This document shows positions 10,315-21,494 of a stretch of DNA of 64,000 bases, one piece after another; the first letter of the stretch is position 1; each line of letters opens with the position of its first letter. A model generated the notes under the pieces. That model did not search any database. It was not told where the DNA came from and saw only the letters and a program-made list of their open reading frames with translations. Position numbers and translations under genes: made by a program. Source of the stretch: Nematostella vectensis (taxonomy: Eukaryota > Cnidaria > Anthozoa > Actiniaria > Edwardsiidae); NCBI RefSeq assembly GCF_932526225.1, contig NC_064035.1:2501-66500 (forward strand). Reading direction: 5' to 3'.

Positions 10315-13109
10315 GTAACCACCCAAAGTTGGTACTATGTTCCATATTTTAGGCCATTTTTTCGACCCCTTAAATTCAACCAAATCGGCTCAAATTTGGT
10401 CAGCGGCATTCTTTTAGCATGACTAACAGTATCCCTGAAGGATTTTTTTTTACAATACCTTTATTTGGCGATTTTAGAAAACAAAGAAATATATTGCGCA
10501 ATATATGCAAATTAGGTATTTTTGAACTCAGAAAAATCCGGGCAACAATAATGTGTAATCGGTTTTTCCATATCTATTTTCTTCGACGTTTTATAAGCTA
10601 ACGTCTGTTTGCGTACTTTGACCTCAAATTGTTCCAGGTATGTTGGTTGTATTAATTTTCCCTTTCAGCACACTAAGTTTGAGCAAAATCGGTTGAAATC
10701 TGACTGATTTAGGGAAAAAAATTCTAAAAAATCAGAGTTTCTATGGAAACGTCCGAAAGTTGGTACGTGTTGTCTAGTCGTCATGCGCCACACGCACGTC
10801 AAGTTTGGTAGAGTTTGCATTTATATTGACAAAGTTACAGAAAGTCGTTTTTTTCAACTTTTGGTGACTTGTAACACCATTAAATATTCGTCTGTTTTCC
10901 ATCCTGTCGGACTAACTGTTGTAGCCCAGCCGAGCGTCTATCCACCCATCTAGTTAGTTTTGGGATTGAGTCACTTTCCATTGATATATACTCTTTTGAA
11001 ATTGAGTCCGGTGCCTATTTTGGACCACCATAACTTTGTAACAACGCATTCAAATGACAAACGCTCTAGTGAGTTGCGAGACCTATCAACATGCTATAGA
11101 ACTGTAATAGAGCGCACTTGCGCCAAGCAAAATTACGCCTGCTATAAACACTCAAACTTCCAAAAAAATCACTTTTTTCATTTTCACCTTGATTGACCTT
11201 GCTGAACCTTCTAAAGCTTTTATCCAATTCCTTCAATCTTCTAGTATTTTAGTAAGGCACGTCTCAGCTATCTGCAGATGATCAGTGATTTCAAAAAAGC
11301 ATTTTTAATAAGAAGTTATAAGGCCTTAAACTTTGAAAATATGACCCATTTTCATCTTCGTCAAAAATCATCCGATCGCTTTGAAACTCATACACTGGTT
11401 AGACACTAGCAAGAGTGATATACAACCAAAATATGAGATAAAGGTTAGGGGGAAAATTTTTGAGATTTTTAGGTTGAAATGTTTTGTCTTTTAAAAAAAT
11501 TTTGAAAATAGCAAATCAAAAACTGTCCATGCGGTGTGCATTGGCAGCTCTAGTACTCTCTGTCCACCAAGTTTCGTTGCTTTACTCCTTAAATTAACGG
11601 AGTTATTAATTTTTTGTTGATTTTACCCCCAAACCCTAGGGTATCGCTTACTCGAGTTTCCGTGACGTGTAACACCATTAAAAACGCGTTCTCCTTCAAT
11701 CTTCACGGGAAACTTGTTGTAGCCCGGACGTTTCGGCCTACTCCCACATGGTTAGTTTGGGGACTTACCAACTTTTCTACGGAGATATTTTGATTCAAAC
11801 ATGGATTTGCAGCCGAGTTTGGAGCTTCATAACTTTGTAACCAAGCCTTCAATTTTAAAACGGTTTGCAGGTGGTTGTAGTGTGATGACTGGTGTTTAGC
11901 ATATTGGGAACCGTCTTTCAACTCAAGCTTTCATTTAGCTTAAAAAAAGCTTTATATATGGCAAAGTTTTACCTCCTATAACTTTTTAGTTCAAAGGTCA
12001 AAGGGCAAGCAGTCAACATATGTCATGTGTCGAACAGTTGTTTGTTGTGTCTTATAATATCGCTTGATTTGGTCAAAGAACCAGGGAGTTATGGATTTTT
12101 AAGTGAAAATTTTACAAAAGTACCTACCTTCAAAAATCATCTATTTAAGGTGTCAAAATCGAATATTTTGTAGAACATATGTATAGATGATTCGTAGAGA
12201 ATACCTTGGGGTACATCACTATGTTGTTTGTTTTTGAAAATATTATAACCAAAAATCACAAATCTAGTATAAGTATAGAGCTAAATATCTCTAAAACGTT
12301 GCCATGGAAACCAGGGAATTTTGTGCAAGCATCATTATCTGATGCCGGGCTATCTACCCTGTTAGTTTGGTGTAGATCGAAGTTGGTGCGACGAAGATAC
12401 AGCGAGTTATATCTATTAACTCACCACATACCTTGGAATAACCTTTATTTAAGGTGCCCCAACACGATACTTTGTAGAACAAATGTACTTGTGATTTGTT
12501 GCACAGGTCTTGAGGTATCGCACTGTGTTGTTAGTTTTTGAAAAAAATTAATTTTAAAATCACATACTTTGGCTAAGTTTAAGGTAGCACATCTCAGCAG
12601 GGTTACCATGGATACCCACAATTTGCACCTTGTCATGTAGGTCGTTATCTCGTGTACACGCTGTGTAAGTATGGTGGTGATTCATGCAGGGCAACATTTT
12701 TTCCACCAACCCTAAACACCCCTCTATAGGGAAAACTACCACCAACCTTGAAATATCCACTACTTAAGGTGTCACAACAGGATATTTTGTAGAACAGATG
12801 TATTGGTGATTTGTTGCAGAGACCTTGAGGTACCTCACTGTTTCATTTGTTTTTGAAAAGATGTCCACCAAATATGACAAACATTGGCTGAATTCAAGGT
12901 AAAATAACTCAGCCGGGTTACTATGGAAACCAAAAATTGACACGACAAAATCGTTTCCATTTCTTGGGCTATCAACCCTGATAGTTCGATTAAGTTTGTA
13001 TTTAAATCAACTAAGATACAGCGATTCTTGTAGACCCATAAATAGTATGATTTTTAGGGAAATTTTTGTGAAGTGCCTAGTCCGACACCCAAAATTTGAA
13101 AATTCAGTG
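10315..13109. other. Gene-free left part of composite copy 2
   Basis: Corresponds to 1-2792. X-box-like palindromes are kept at 10737-10750, 12298-12311, 12602-12615 and 12917-12930 (GTTACTATGGAAAC). Short open frames shared with copy 1 show amino-acid changes and length differences and no domain. Confidence 0.6.
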
Positions 13110-15941
13110 GTCACCATAGCAACACTCCACAACAATGAATGACACGCCAAAACTCTTCTGAACTATTGGGCTATCACCTCTAGTAGTTTGGTTAAGTTTG
13201 TATTCAATCCAACTGAGATACAGCGATTCTTGGAAGGTCAAAAATAGTATGATTTTTCATAAAATTTCCAGTCAATATACCCATAAAGTGGGTCTCCAAG
13301 AATCGCCATAACTCCGTCGCATTATATGCGATCTAAACCAAACTGCAGGGAGTGATAGCTGAATAGCTGACCACGATTTGGAAGTGTCATTCATGGTTGT
13401 GAAGTGTTGCTATGGCAACCTGTGAAGGCTCAAACTCAGCCAAAATCGTATTTTTTTGGTATATCTTCACTTACTTTGAAAATTCACTGGTTACCATGGC
13501 AACACTTCAGAACAGTGAATGACACGCCAAAACTCTTCCCACCTATTGGGCTATCACCTCTGGTGGTTTGGTTAAGTTTCGATATAATGCGACTAAGATA
13601 CATCGATTCTTGGAGGGTCATAAATGGTATGCTTTTTCATGAAATTTCCAGTCAATATACCCATTAAATGGGTCTCCAAGAATCGCCATAACTCGGTTGC
13701 ATTACCTTCGATCTATATCAAACTTAAGGAGGTGATAGATGAATAGCTGACAACGATTGTGTCGTGTCAGTCATGGTTGTGAGGTGTTGCTATGGCAACC
13801 TGTGAAGGCTCAAACTTACCCAAAAACCTTAATTTTTGGTACATTTACCCCTACTTTGAAAAATCAGTGGTCACCTTAGCAACACTCCACAACAGTGAAT
13901 GACACGCCAAAACTCTTCTCAACTATTGGGCTATCACCGCTGGTGGTTTGGTTAAGTTTCGATGTAATACAACTAAGATACAGCGATTCTTGGAAGGTCA
14001 AAAATAGTATGATTTTTAATAAAATTTCCAGTCAATATACCCATAAAGTGGGTCTCCAAGAATCGCCATAACTCGGTTGCATTACCTTCGATCTAGATCA
14101 AACTCAAGGAGGTGATAGATGAATAGCTGACAACGATTTTGCCGTGTCAGTCATGGTTGTAAGGTGTTGCTATGGCAACCTGTGAATGCTCAAAGCTACC
14201 CAAAAACCTTAATTTTTGGTACATTTACCCCTACTTTGAAAATTCAGTGGTCACCATAGCAACACTCCACAACAGTGAATGACACGCCAAAACTCTTCTC
14301 AACTATTGGGCTATCACCTCTGGTGGTTTGGTTAAGTTTCGATATAATGCGACGAAGATACATCGATTCTTGGAGGGTCATAAATGGTATGCTTTTTCAT
14401 GAAATTGCCAGTCAATATACCCATTAAACGGGTCTCCAAGAATCGCCATAACTCGGTTGCATTACCTTCGATCTATATCAAACTCCAGGAGGTGATAGAT
14501 GAATAGCTGGCAACGATTTTAGCGTGTCACTCATGGTTATGGGGTGTTGCTATGGCAACCTGTGAATGCTCAAACTTAACCAAAAACCTTAATTTTTGGT
14601 ACATTTACCCCTACTTTGAAAATTCAGTGGTCACCATAGCAACACTCCACAACAGTGAATGACACGCCAAAACTCTTCTCAACTATTGGGCTATCACCTC
14701 TGGTGGTTTGGGTAAGTTTCGATATAATGCGACGAAGATACATCGATTCTTGGAGGGTCATAAATGGTTGCATTACCTTCGATCTGAATCAAACACAAGG
14801 AGGTGATAGACGAATAGCTGACAACGATTTTGGTGTGTCAGTCATGGTTGTGGGGTGTTGCTATGGCAACGTGTGAATGCTCAAATTTACCCAAAAACCT
14901 TAATTTTTGGTACATTTACCCCTACTTTGAAAATTCAGTGGTCACCATAGCAACACTCCACAACAGTGAATGACACGCCAAAACTCTTCTCAACTATTGG
15001 GCTATCACCTCTGGTGGTTTGGGTAAGTTTCGATATAATGCGACGAAGATACATCGATTCTTGGAGGGTCATAAATGGTTGCATTACCTTCGATCTGAAT
15101 CAAACACGAGGAGGTGATAGACGAATAGCTGACAACGATTTTGGTGTGTCAGTCATGGTTGTGGGGTGTTGCTATGGCAACGTGTGAATGCTCAAATTTA
15201 CCCAAAAACCTTAATTTTTGGTACATTTACCCCTACTTTGAAAATTCAGTGGTCACCATAGCAACACTCCACAACAGTGAATGACACGCCAAAACTCTTC
15301 TCAACTATTGGGCTATCACCTCTGGTGGTTTGGTTAAGTTTCGATATAATGCGACGAAGATACATTGATTCTTGGAGGGTCATAAATGGTATGCTTTTTC
15401 ATGAAATTTCCACTCAATATACCCATTAAATGGGTCTCCAAGAATCGCCATAACTCGGTGGCATTACCTTCGCTCTATATCAAACTCCAGGAGGTGATAG
15501 ATGAATAGCTGGCAACGATTTTAGCGTGTCACTCATGGTTGTGGGGTGTTGCTATGGCAACCTGTGAATGCTCAAACTTACCCAAAAACCTTAATTTTTG
15601 GTACATTTACCCCTACTTTGAAATTTCAGTCGTCACCATAGCAACACTCCACAACAGTAAATGACACGCCAAAACTCCTCTCAACTATTGGGCTATCACC
15701 TCTGGTGGTTTGGTTAAGTTTCGATATAATGCGACGAAGATACATCGGTTCTTGGAGGGTCATAAATGGTATGCTTTTTCATGAAATTTCCAGTCAATAT
15801 ACCCATAAAGTGGCTCTCCAAGAATCGCCATAACTCGGTTGCATTACCTTCGATCTGAATCAAACACGAGGAGGTGATAGACGAATAGCTGACAACAGTT
15901 TTGGTGTGTCAGTCATGGTTGTGGGGTGTTGCTATGGCAAC
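13110..15941 (+). repeat. Fold-back module array in copy 2 (eight modules)
   Basis: Modules lie at 13110-13419, 13490-13799, 13870-14179, 14250-14559, 14630-14870, 14941-15181, 15252-15561 and 15632-15941. Six are 310 bp. The two at 14630 and 14941 are 241 bp, both missing the same 69 bp that spans the hairpin centre. Those two are nearly identical, so the deletion happened once and the module was then duplicated with a 311 bp period. Every module ends in GTTGCTATGGCAAC, and most begin with GTCACCATAGCAAC. Confidence 0.8.
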
Positions 15942-16630
15942 CTGTGAATTTTCAAATCTACCTTAGAATCTCCATTCTTGGGTACATATACAGTAACCTT
16001 GCGGCTACAAGGCAGCCTCCACGTTTAAGTAAGGGACCAATGGTGCACATAGGCATCATTAGCACCTACTTGGCTTTAAGCCTACCAAGTTTGGTCCTTT
16101 GTATCCTTAAACTGTCCGAGTTATGACCGGTAAGACACCACCTACCTTGGTTTATTGGCTATTTAAGGTGTCACAATAGAATTTTTTGTAGAACACATGT
16201 ATATGGGATTTGTTGCAGAGGCATTGAGGTATCATTCTGTGTAGTTGGTTTTTAAAAAAAATTGAACCCAAATCTATCAATGTTGGCCAAGTTCAAGGCA
16301 TTATATCTTATCACGGTTACCATGGATACCAAATCTTGACACATTGTTATGAAGTACATTTTCTCTGCTATCAGGTTTGCAGGTATTATGGTGATTGATG
16401 GACAGGAACATTTTTTGCACCAGCCCCAAACACAACTATATAGAGAAATTCACCACTTACCTTAGAATATGCACTAGTTAAGGTGTCACAACAGAATATT
16501 TTGTAGAACAAATGTATTGGTGATTTGTTGCAGAGGCCTTGAGAAATCTCACTGTTTTGTTTGTTTTTAAAAAAAATGTAACAAAATATGACAAAAATTG
16601 ACTGAACGCAAGGTAGAATATCTCACCAGG
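15942..16630 (+). repeat. 689 bp inter-module segment, copy 2
   Basis: Matches 4622-5310 and 6371-7059. Copy 2 has it once where copy 1 has it twice. No gene. Confidence 0.7.
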
Positions 16631-17124
16631 GTTACCATAGAAACCAACACTTGACACGCCAAAACATTTGTCAACTATTGGGCTGTCAGCTCTGATAGTT
16701 TGATTGAGTTTGAATGCAATCCCACAAAGATACAGCGATTCTTGGAAGGGCAAAAATTGTATGCAAAATGACCCCATTCTCATCGGGGGTCATTTTTTTT
16801 TAATTTAAACGTCTTGTTCTCCCTGAAATATTTAAGTACAGGCTCTGATCTTATAAATTAGCTATCTGCTATTGCTGCTCTTTACCTTTATGTAGATTGA
16901 TGGTCCTAGACATCTTTTTTGGCACGATACAGAGCTTCAAACCTACGTGCATTCGTGAAAAATAGGGGGTGCCCTGTCAAGATACCCAAATAGTGGGTCT
17001 CCAAGAATCACTATAACTCCGTTGCATTAACTGCGATCTAGACCAAACTGCAGGAGGTGATAGCCCAATAGCTGACAATGATTTTGTCGTGTCATTCATG
17101 GTTGTGGAGTGTTGCTATGGCAAC
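16631..17124 (+). repeat. Long-loop fold-back module (494 bp), copy 2
   Basis: Counterpart of 7060-7554. The left terminus is GTTACCATAGAAAC and the right is GTTGCTATGGCAAC at 17111-17124. It is followed by CCAGTGAATTTTCAAA, which is the reverse complement of the text left of 3173, so the inverted symmetry extends past the X-box. The loop keeps the U6-like segment near 16919. Confidence 0.65.
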
Positions 17125-17180
17125 CAGTGAATTTTCAAATCTAGCTGAAAACCTCAATTTTTGGGTACATATACCGTAAT

Positions 17181-17219
17181 TTGACATCTGCATAATCTGA
17201 GACATCTGCATAATCTGTC
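17181..17219 (+). promoter_or_regulatory. Short 5' leader of the LINE with an 18 bp tandem repeat
   Basis: The leader before the ORF1 start is only ~39 bp and consists mostly of two copies of GACATCTGCATAATCTG(A/T). Tandem 5'-UTR repeats in LINEs can act as internal promoter units. Alternatively, most of a longer 5' UTR was lost on insertion. Confidence 0.45.
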
Positions 17220-18059
17220 ATGGCGGCCAGCCACGGCCTCGAGGGCTCTCTAACTTTGGAAAGCCTACGCAAACTATGGAAGGACGAACTCCTGAAGGAT
17301 GTTCGAAATGAAGTTAAAGTTGCTGTTATACAACTTAAAGAAGAAATGAATTTATTTCGCAAGAAAATCGATGAAATCGAGGCATCTCAAAAATTTCTTG
17401 CAAGTCAATACGATAAAGTCCTGAGTAATTTACAAGGTACCAACCGATCTGTCCAAGACATGAATGCCAATATACAGCATGTAACGCAAGATCTAATCGA
17501 GACCAAAGAGTGGCTCGATGAACTCGACTCTCGCCTAGACGAACAACAACAATACGGTCGACGGGATTGCCTTGAGTTCGTCGGGATACCAAAAGTCGAC
17601 AACGATGATCCTGTCAAGCTTGTCATCGAAACGGCAGCCTTGGCTGGAGTGGAGGTTAAAGAAGATGACATTTCCATTGCACATCGCCTAAAACCTACAA
17701 AGAAAGGGCAAGATAGGATAATCGCCAAGTTCATTAGAAGATCCAAGCGAGACGAAGTCTATTCTAATCGGAAAAACCTCAAACAGAAGCGTACGAAGGA
17801 TCTACCTACAGTTCGAGATCAGCCAGCAGAATCCGGCGTCAGCCGAACAGCACATATCTTTATAAACGAGAGTTTAACACCTTATAGGAAGAAACTGTTT
17901 AGTCGGATTTCTAAATACAGACGTCAATGCAACTTTAAATTTATTTGGACAGCAAATGGAAAAATTTGGCTTCGTGAAAGCGAAACCTCAAATTCCATCG
18001 GATTTATATCCGACGCTGAATTTAATGAATTTTTAGATTGCCAGTCTCAACATTACTAG
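17220..18059 (+). CDS. LINE ORF1 protein (nucleic-acid-binding, coiled coil)
   Basis: 279 aa, probably the RNA-binding chaperone that coats the element's transcript. Residues ~15-120 are charged and heptad-rich (KLWKDELLKDVRNEVKV through ETKEWLDELDSRLDEQQQ), consistent with a coiled coil for oligomerisation. Next comes YGRRDCLEFVGIP (near 112-124), then AHRLKP and IIAKFIRRSKRDEVY, resembling the RRM-like core of L1/CR1-type ORF1 proteins. The C-terminal part is basic and ends FNEFLDCQSQHY. No CCHC zinc knuckle is visible. The start is the first ATG after the short leader. The stop (TAG) lies one base before ORF2. The family call rests on layout and motifs, without a database search. Confidence 0.8.
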   Translation: MAASHGLEGSLTLESLRKLWKDELLKDVRNEVKVAVIQLKEEMNLFRKKIDEIEASQKFLASQYDKVLSNLQGTNRSVQDMNANIQHVTQDLIETKEWLDELDSRLDEQQQYGRRDCLEFVGIPKVDNDDPVKLVIETAALAGVEVKEDDISIAHRLKPTKKGQDRIIAKFIRRSKRDEVYSNRKNLKQKRTKDLPTVRDQPAESGVSRTAHIFINESLTPYRKKLFSRISKYRRQCNFKFIWTANGKIWLRESETSNSIGFISDAEFNEFLDCQSQHY

Positions 18060-18060
18060 A

Positions 18061-21000
18061 ATGGCCAACGAGGAAATCGAGGAAATTGTAAGTAATCCCC
18101 TGCCTTTTAGCTCGCTTTCCGATCAAAGATTCAATGTTTTTGTTGGAAACTGGTCAGGAGATATTGCTAACAGCAACATGCATAATGACATCTTTAATCT
18201 ACTCACTAACCCTGATAAATCTGATGAATCTGATTCTGACCTCATGCTCTCTAGTCCATCTTCCGAATACTTTTCGATCAATAAATTGAACAAATTAATC
18301 AAAAAGTCGAATGAAGGCCCTTTCATTCTGCACTGCAATTCAAGGAGCCTGTCTAAGAATTTTGACCTCCTTGAAGATATTTTATATTTAATTGATTCCA
18401 AGCCTCAAATTATTGCTGTCACTGAGACTAAACTAAATGATTATTCTGTTAAGAACATAAATTTTAAAAATTACAATTTTTTTCACAATGACTCTAAAAC
18501 CAATGCTGGTGGCTCTGCCTTATATATTAACAATTCTTTAAATGCTATACCCCGTGAAGATATAAAACTTGACATGGATTTAGTTGAATCAACTTGGTGT
18601 GAGATTGAAAATGGGAAAAATAAGAAAAATATTATTGTAGGTTGTATTTATAGACATCCCACAGATAATCTTAATGAATTTACAATTCAGTTAGATAACA
18701 TAATCAAATCTATTGACCCAAACAAAGTTGACTTATTCCTGTGTGGCGATATAAATATAGATTTTTTGAAAGCTAATTCCCATTTCCAGACTGATGAATA
18801 CCTCGATATGCTTTTCTCTAATGGCTTAATGCCAATTATAACTAAGCCTACTCGTATAACCAGTCACACTGCCACACTGATTGATCATATCTACACTAAT
18901 TGTCCCATTTCCCATGTCACTCCTGGTATTCTCACAGTTGATATCTCTGACCATCTGCCCATTTTCTGCACCTTTAAGTCCCATCTCAAGAAAACTTGTG
19001 AACAGCAAAGTTTTAGAGATTTTTCTAAATTTAATAGTGAAAATTTCTTGTATGATATGAACCAGCTTGATTGGAATTCCCTTCACCAATCAACTAAAAC
19101 ATTAAATGAAAAAACTGAAGACACAATTCATGCCATCCATTCTGTTATCGATAAACATGCACCAATGAAAATTGCCTCTCGTGCAAAAAAAAGACAACTT
19201 AGTAAACCATGGATTACCAATGGCATCTTAAAATCAATAAAGCACAAGCAAAAAATGTACCGAAGTCACTTTTTTAGCAAAAACCAAGAAAAAGTAATAG
19301 CATACAAGCAATATTCTAATACTTTATCACATCTTCTCAACAAAAGTAAAAAGGAATATTTCCATTCTCAATTTATTAGCTGTAAAAACAACCTCAAAGC
19401 TACCTGGAAATTAATCGGCAAGCTGATACAAAGGAAAACAAAGGGGCAAAGTGCTCCTAGTCGCATTACTTCAGGAAATAGGTCGTTTACCAATCCTTCT
19501 GATATTGCTGATCAGTTGAACAAATTTTTTACAAATGTAGGAACCAATCTAGCTTCCCAAATTAAAGATGACAAATCCATATCTCCTACATCCTATATTA
19601 AACAATCTACAACTTCTTCTTTTGTTATGTCTCCAGTTTCAGAAGCACAGGTTTTTTTACTTTTTGCATCTCTTAATGAAAATAAATCATATATTACTAT
19701 TCCTAATAAATTTATAAAATTGTCAGCATCCATCCTAGCCTCTCCCTTTACTGCCATTTATAATGAATCTATAGCAAGTGGTGAAGTCCCTGATATTTTC
19801 AAAATCTCAAGGGTTACTCCTATATATAAAAGTGGGGATGCCACTGAACCAGGGAATTATAGACCAATATCAATAATCTGTTCATTTAGCAAGATTCTTG
19901 AGAAGCTTATCTACAACCAGCTGATTTTTTTTCTTGAAAAACATAAAATTTTATTTGAATTTCAATTTGGATTTCGGAAAGGCCATTCAACCGAACATGC
20001 CATATTAGAAACTGTTGAGACCCTCAAGTCTTCTATTGACCAAGGTATGACTACATGTGCTATTTTCTTAGATTTTTCAAAGGCATTTGATACTATTAAC
20101 CACGACATCTTATTAGCTAAAATGTACAAATATGGAGTCAGGGGAACCCCCGCAAAATGGTTTTCTAGTTATCTCTCTAATCGTCATCAGTTTGTCAAAA
20201 TTGGCAATGCGGAATCATCTATGCTACCAATCTCTTGCGGAGTTCCTCAAGGATCTACCCTTGGTCCCTTATTATTCCTCTTATATATTAATGATCTCCC
20301 CAACTCTTCTAAGAAACTGAAATTTAGAATATTTGCAGATGATACAAATCTATTTTATACTTCAAAAAACCCCAAAGATTTAGAAACCACTGTTAATAGT
20401 GAATTAGACAATGTCATCAAATACTGTAACGCTAACAAGTTGTCCATTAATTTTAAGAAAACACATCATATCACTGTCACCTCCCCCAGAAAAAGTGTTT
20501 CTATTGACTTAACAGCATATGGTATAAAGAATACTAACAACATAAAATACTTAGGTGTCTTTATTGATGAACATCTCAAATGGAATTCACAACTAAATCA
20601 TGTTAATAAATGCCTCGCAAAAAATCTTGGAATCATTTCCAAGTTACGTTATTTTCTTCCCCTGACTACTTTAACACAACTATACTATAATTTAATTTAC
20701 CCATATATTTCTTATGGTATAATGAGCTGGGGCTCGGCAAGCCAAACACGGCTTCGCCCTATCAAAACGAAGCAGAATAAATGCATTCGCTCTATTTTCT
20801 TTGCTCCCCAAAGGGAAAGTCCATCGAATTATTACCAACTGCTTAGGATCCTGAATCTTGATAACATACATAATCTAAGGATATCATCTCTTGTTTATAA
20901 GCTCCAACACTTTCCTGATACTATGCCTAAGCCATTATGTAATCTAATCCTGCCTGCCACTCAAGTTCACTCACATAATACCAGATATGCTTCCAAAGGC

Positions 21001-21159
21001 AATCTCTTTAGGCCAGCTTCCAAAACCAATTATGGATTAACTAAATTTACAGCCATGTCTTCTAGATTTTGGGAAAAAATACCAAATTGCATTAAGTCCT
21101 TACCTTACAATTCCTTCATAGAACAACTGAAATTGCATTTATTAAATAATCAGAATTAA
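18061..21159 (+). CDS. LINE ORF2: endonuclease-reverse transcriptase
   Basis: 1032 aa, intact. It would nick target DNA and prime reverse transcription of the element RNA there. The N-terminal exonuclease-endonuclease-phosphatase domain shows N93 (HCNSRSL), E122 (ETKL), D230/N232 (GDINID), the LIDHIYTN block and S296-D297-H298 (ISDHLP). The reverse transcriptase shows GNYRPISI, FGFRKGHSTEHA, motif A with D671 (FLDFSKAFD), motif B (GVPQGSTLGP, from 727) and motif C FADD with D760-D761. Further motifs are LSINFKKT and YLGVFIDEHLKW. All expected catalytic residues are present. The C-terminal ~250 residues carry HSHNTRYAS and FWEKIPNCIK, common at the ends of CR1/L2-like proteins. No RNase H follows. 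The ATG sits one base after the ORF1 stop (TAGAATG), suggesting termination-reinitiation. Confidence 0.95.
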   Translation: MANEEIEEIVSNPLPFSSLSDQRFNVFVGNWSGDIANSNMHNDIFNLLTNPDKSDESDSDLMLSSPSSEYFSINKLNKLIKKSNEGPFILHCNSRSLSKNFDLLEDILYLIDSKPQIIAVTETKLNDYSVKNINFKNYNFFHNDSKTNAGGSALYINNSLNAIPREDIKLDMDLVESTWCEIENGKNKKNIIVGCIYRHPTDNLNEFTIQLDNIIKSIDPNKVDLFLCGDINIDFLKANSHFQTDEYLDMLFSNGLMPIITKPTRITSHTATLIDHIYTNCPISHVTPGILTVDISDHLPIFCTFKSHLKKTCEQQSFRDFSKFNSENFLYDMNQLDWNSLHQSTKTLNEKTEDTIHAIHSVIDKHAPMKIASRAKKRQLSKPWITNGILKSIKHKQKMYRSHFFSKNQEKVIAYKQYSNTLSHLLNKSKKEYFHSQFISCKNNLKATWKLIGKLIQRKTKGQSAPSRITSGNRSFTNPSDIADQLNKFFTNVGTNLASQIKDDKSISPTSYIKQSTTSSFVMSPVSEAQVFLLFASLNENKSYITIPNKFIKLSASILASPFTAIYNESIASGEVPDIFKISRVTPIYKSGDATEPGNYRPISIICSFSKILEKLIYNQLIFFLEKHKILFEFQFGFRKGHSTEHAILETVETLKSSIDQGMTTCAIFLDFSKAFDTINHDILLAKMYKYGVRGTPAKWFSSYLSNRHQFVKIGNAESSMLPISCGVPQGSTLGPLLFLLYINDLPNSSKKLKFRIFADDTNLFYTSKNPKDLETTVNSELDNVIKYCNANKLSINFKKTHHITVTSPRKSVSIDLTAYGIKNTNNIKYLGVFIDEHLKWNSQLNHVNKCLAKNLGIISKLRYFLPLTTLTQLYYNLIYPYISYGIMSWGSASQTRLRPIKTKQNKCIRSIFFAPQRESPSNYYQLLRILNLDNIHNLRISSLVYKLQHFPDTMPKPLCNLILPATQVHSHNTRYASKGNLFRPASKTNYGLTKFTAMSSRFWEKIPNCIKSLPYNSFIEQLKLHLLNNQN

Positions 21160-21494
21160 TATTGATCCACCCTGGCCAGATTTACTTTTCCTCACTCTAA
21201 AATATTATATTTTGTTTATGTATATATTATATATTGTAAAAAAAAAAAATAAAAATAATAATAATAATAATATTATAATAATATTATAATAATATCCTGT
21301 AAGACCCTCGAAATCTGACTGTGGCAGTGACCATCTCGAAAGCTTATGCTTCTATGGTCACTGCGCACCTTAAATTTTTTTTTCTTCTTAAGTACCGTAA
21401 ATAGTTAACTTCCCCTTTTTTCTACCTGTATCCAAATATTCTTTATCTTATTCAAAATAGTGCAAAATAAAAAAATGAATGAAATGAATGAATT
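21160..21494 (+). other. LINE 3' UTR and tail
   Basis: AT-rich, with an ATA/ATT microsatellite (21247-21295) and a possible stem-forming pair (AGTGACCAT near 21326 and ATGGTCACT near 21354) that could be the 3' hairpin recognised by the reverse transcriptase. It ends in short ATGAA/TGAA repeats instead of poly(A). Confidence 0.7.
21326..21362 (+). other. Candidate 3' UTR stem-loop of the LINE
   Basis: AGTGACCAT and ATGGTCACT are reverse complements ~20 bp apart, with TCGAAAGC between. CR1/L2-like elements often carry a 3' hairpin that the reverse transcriptase recognises for target-primed synthesis. The role here is inferred from position only. Confidence 0.4.

Larger units (their letters stand above)
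17181..21494 (+). mobile_element. Apparently full-length CR1/L2-like non-LTR retrotransposon
   Basis: About 4.3 kb with two intact ORFs, no LTRs and a 3' microsatellite ending (ATGAA/TGAA repeats, 21475-21493). The boundaries come from the empty site in copy 1: ATACCGTAAT (17171-17180) and TTTAAGAC (from ~21494) are contiguous at 7601-7618. The flanks share only AATT or AATTT, so any target-site duplication is about 4-5 bp or absent. ORF2 has an apurinic-type endonuclease and reverse transcriptase without RNase H, as in the CR1/L2/Jockey group. Exact clade assignment needs a tree. Intact frames suggest recent insertion. Confidence 0.9.

Noticed and set aside
14655-15187. Two identical 73-residue frames in the short fold-back modules
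   Set aside because: They are open only because of the 69 bp deletion in those modules. The intact modules do not keep the frame.
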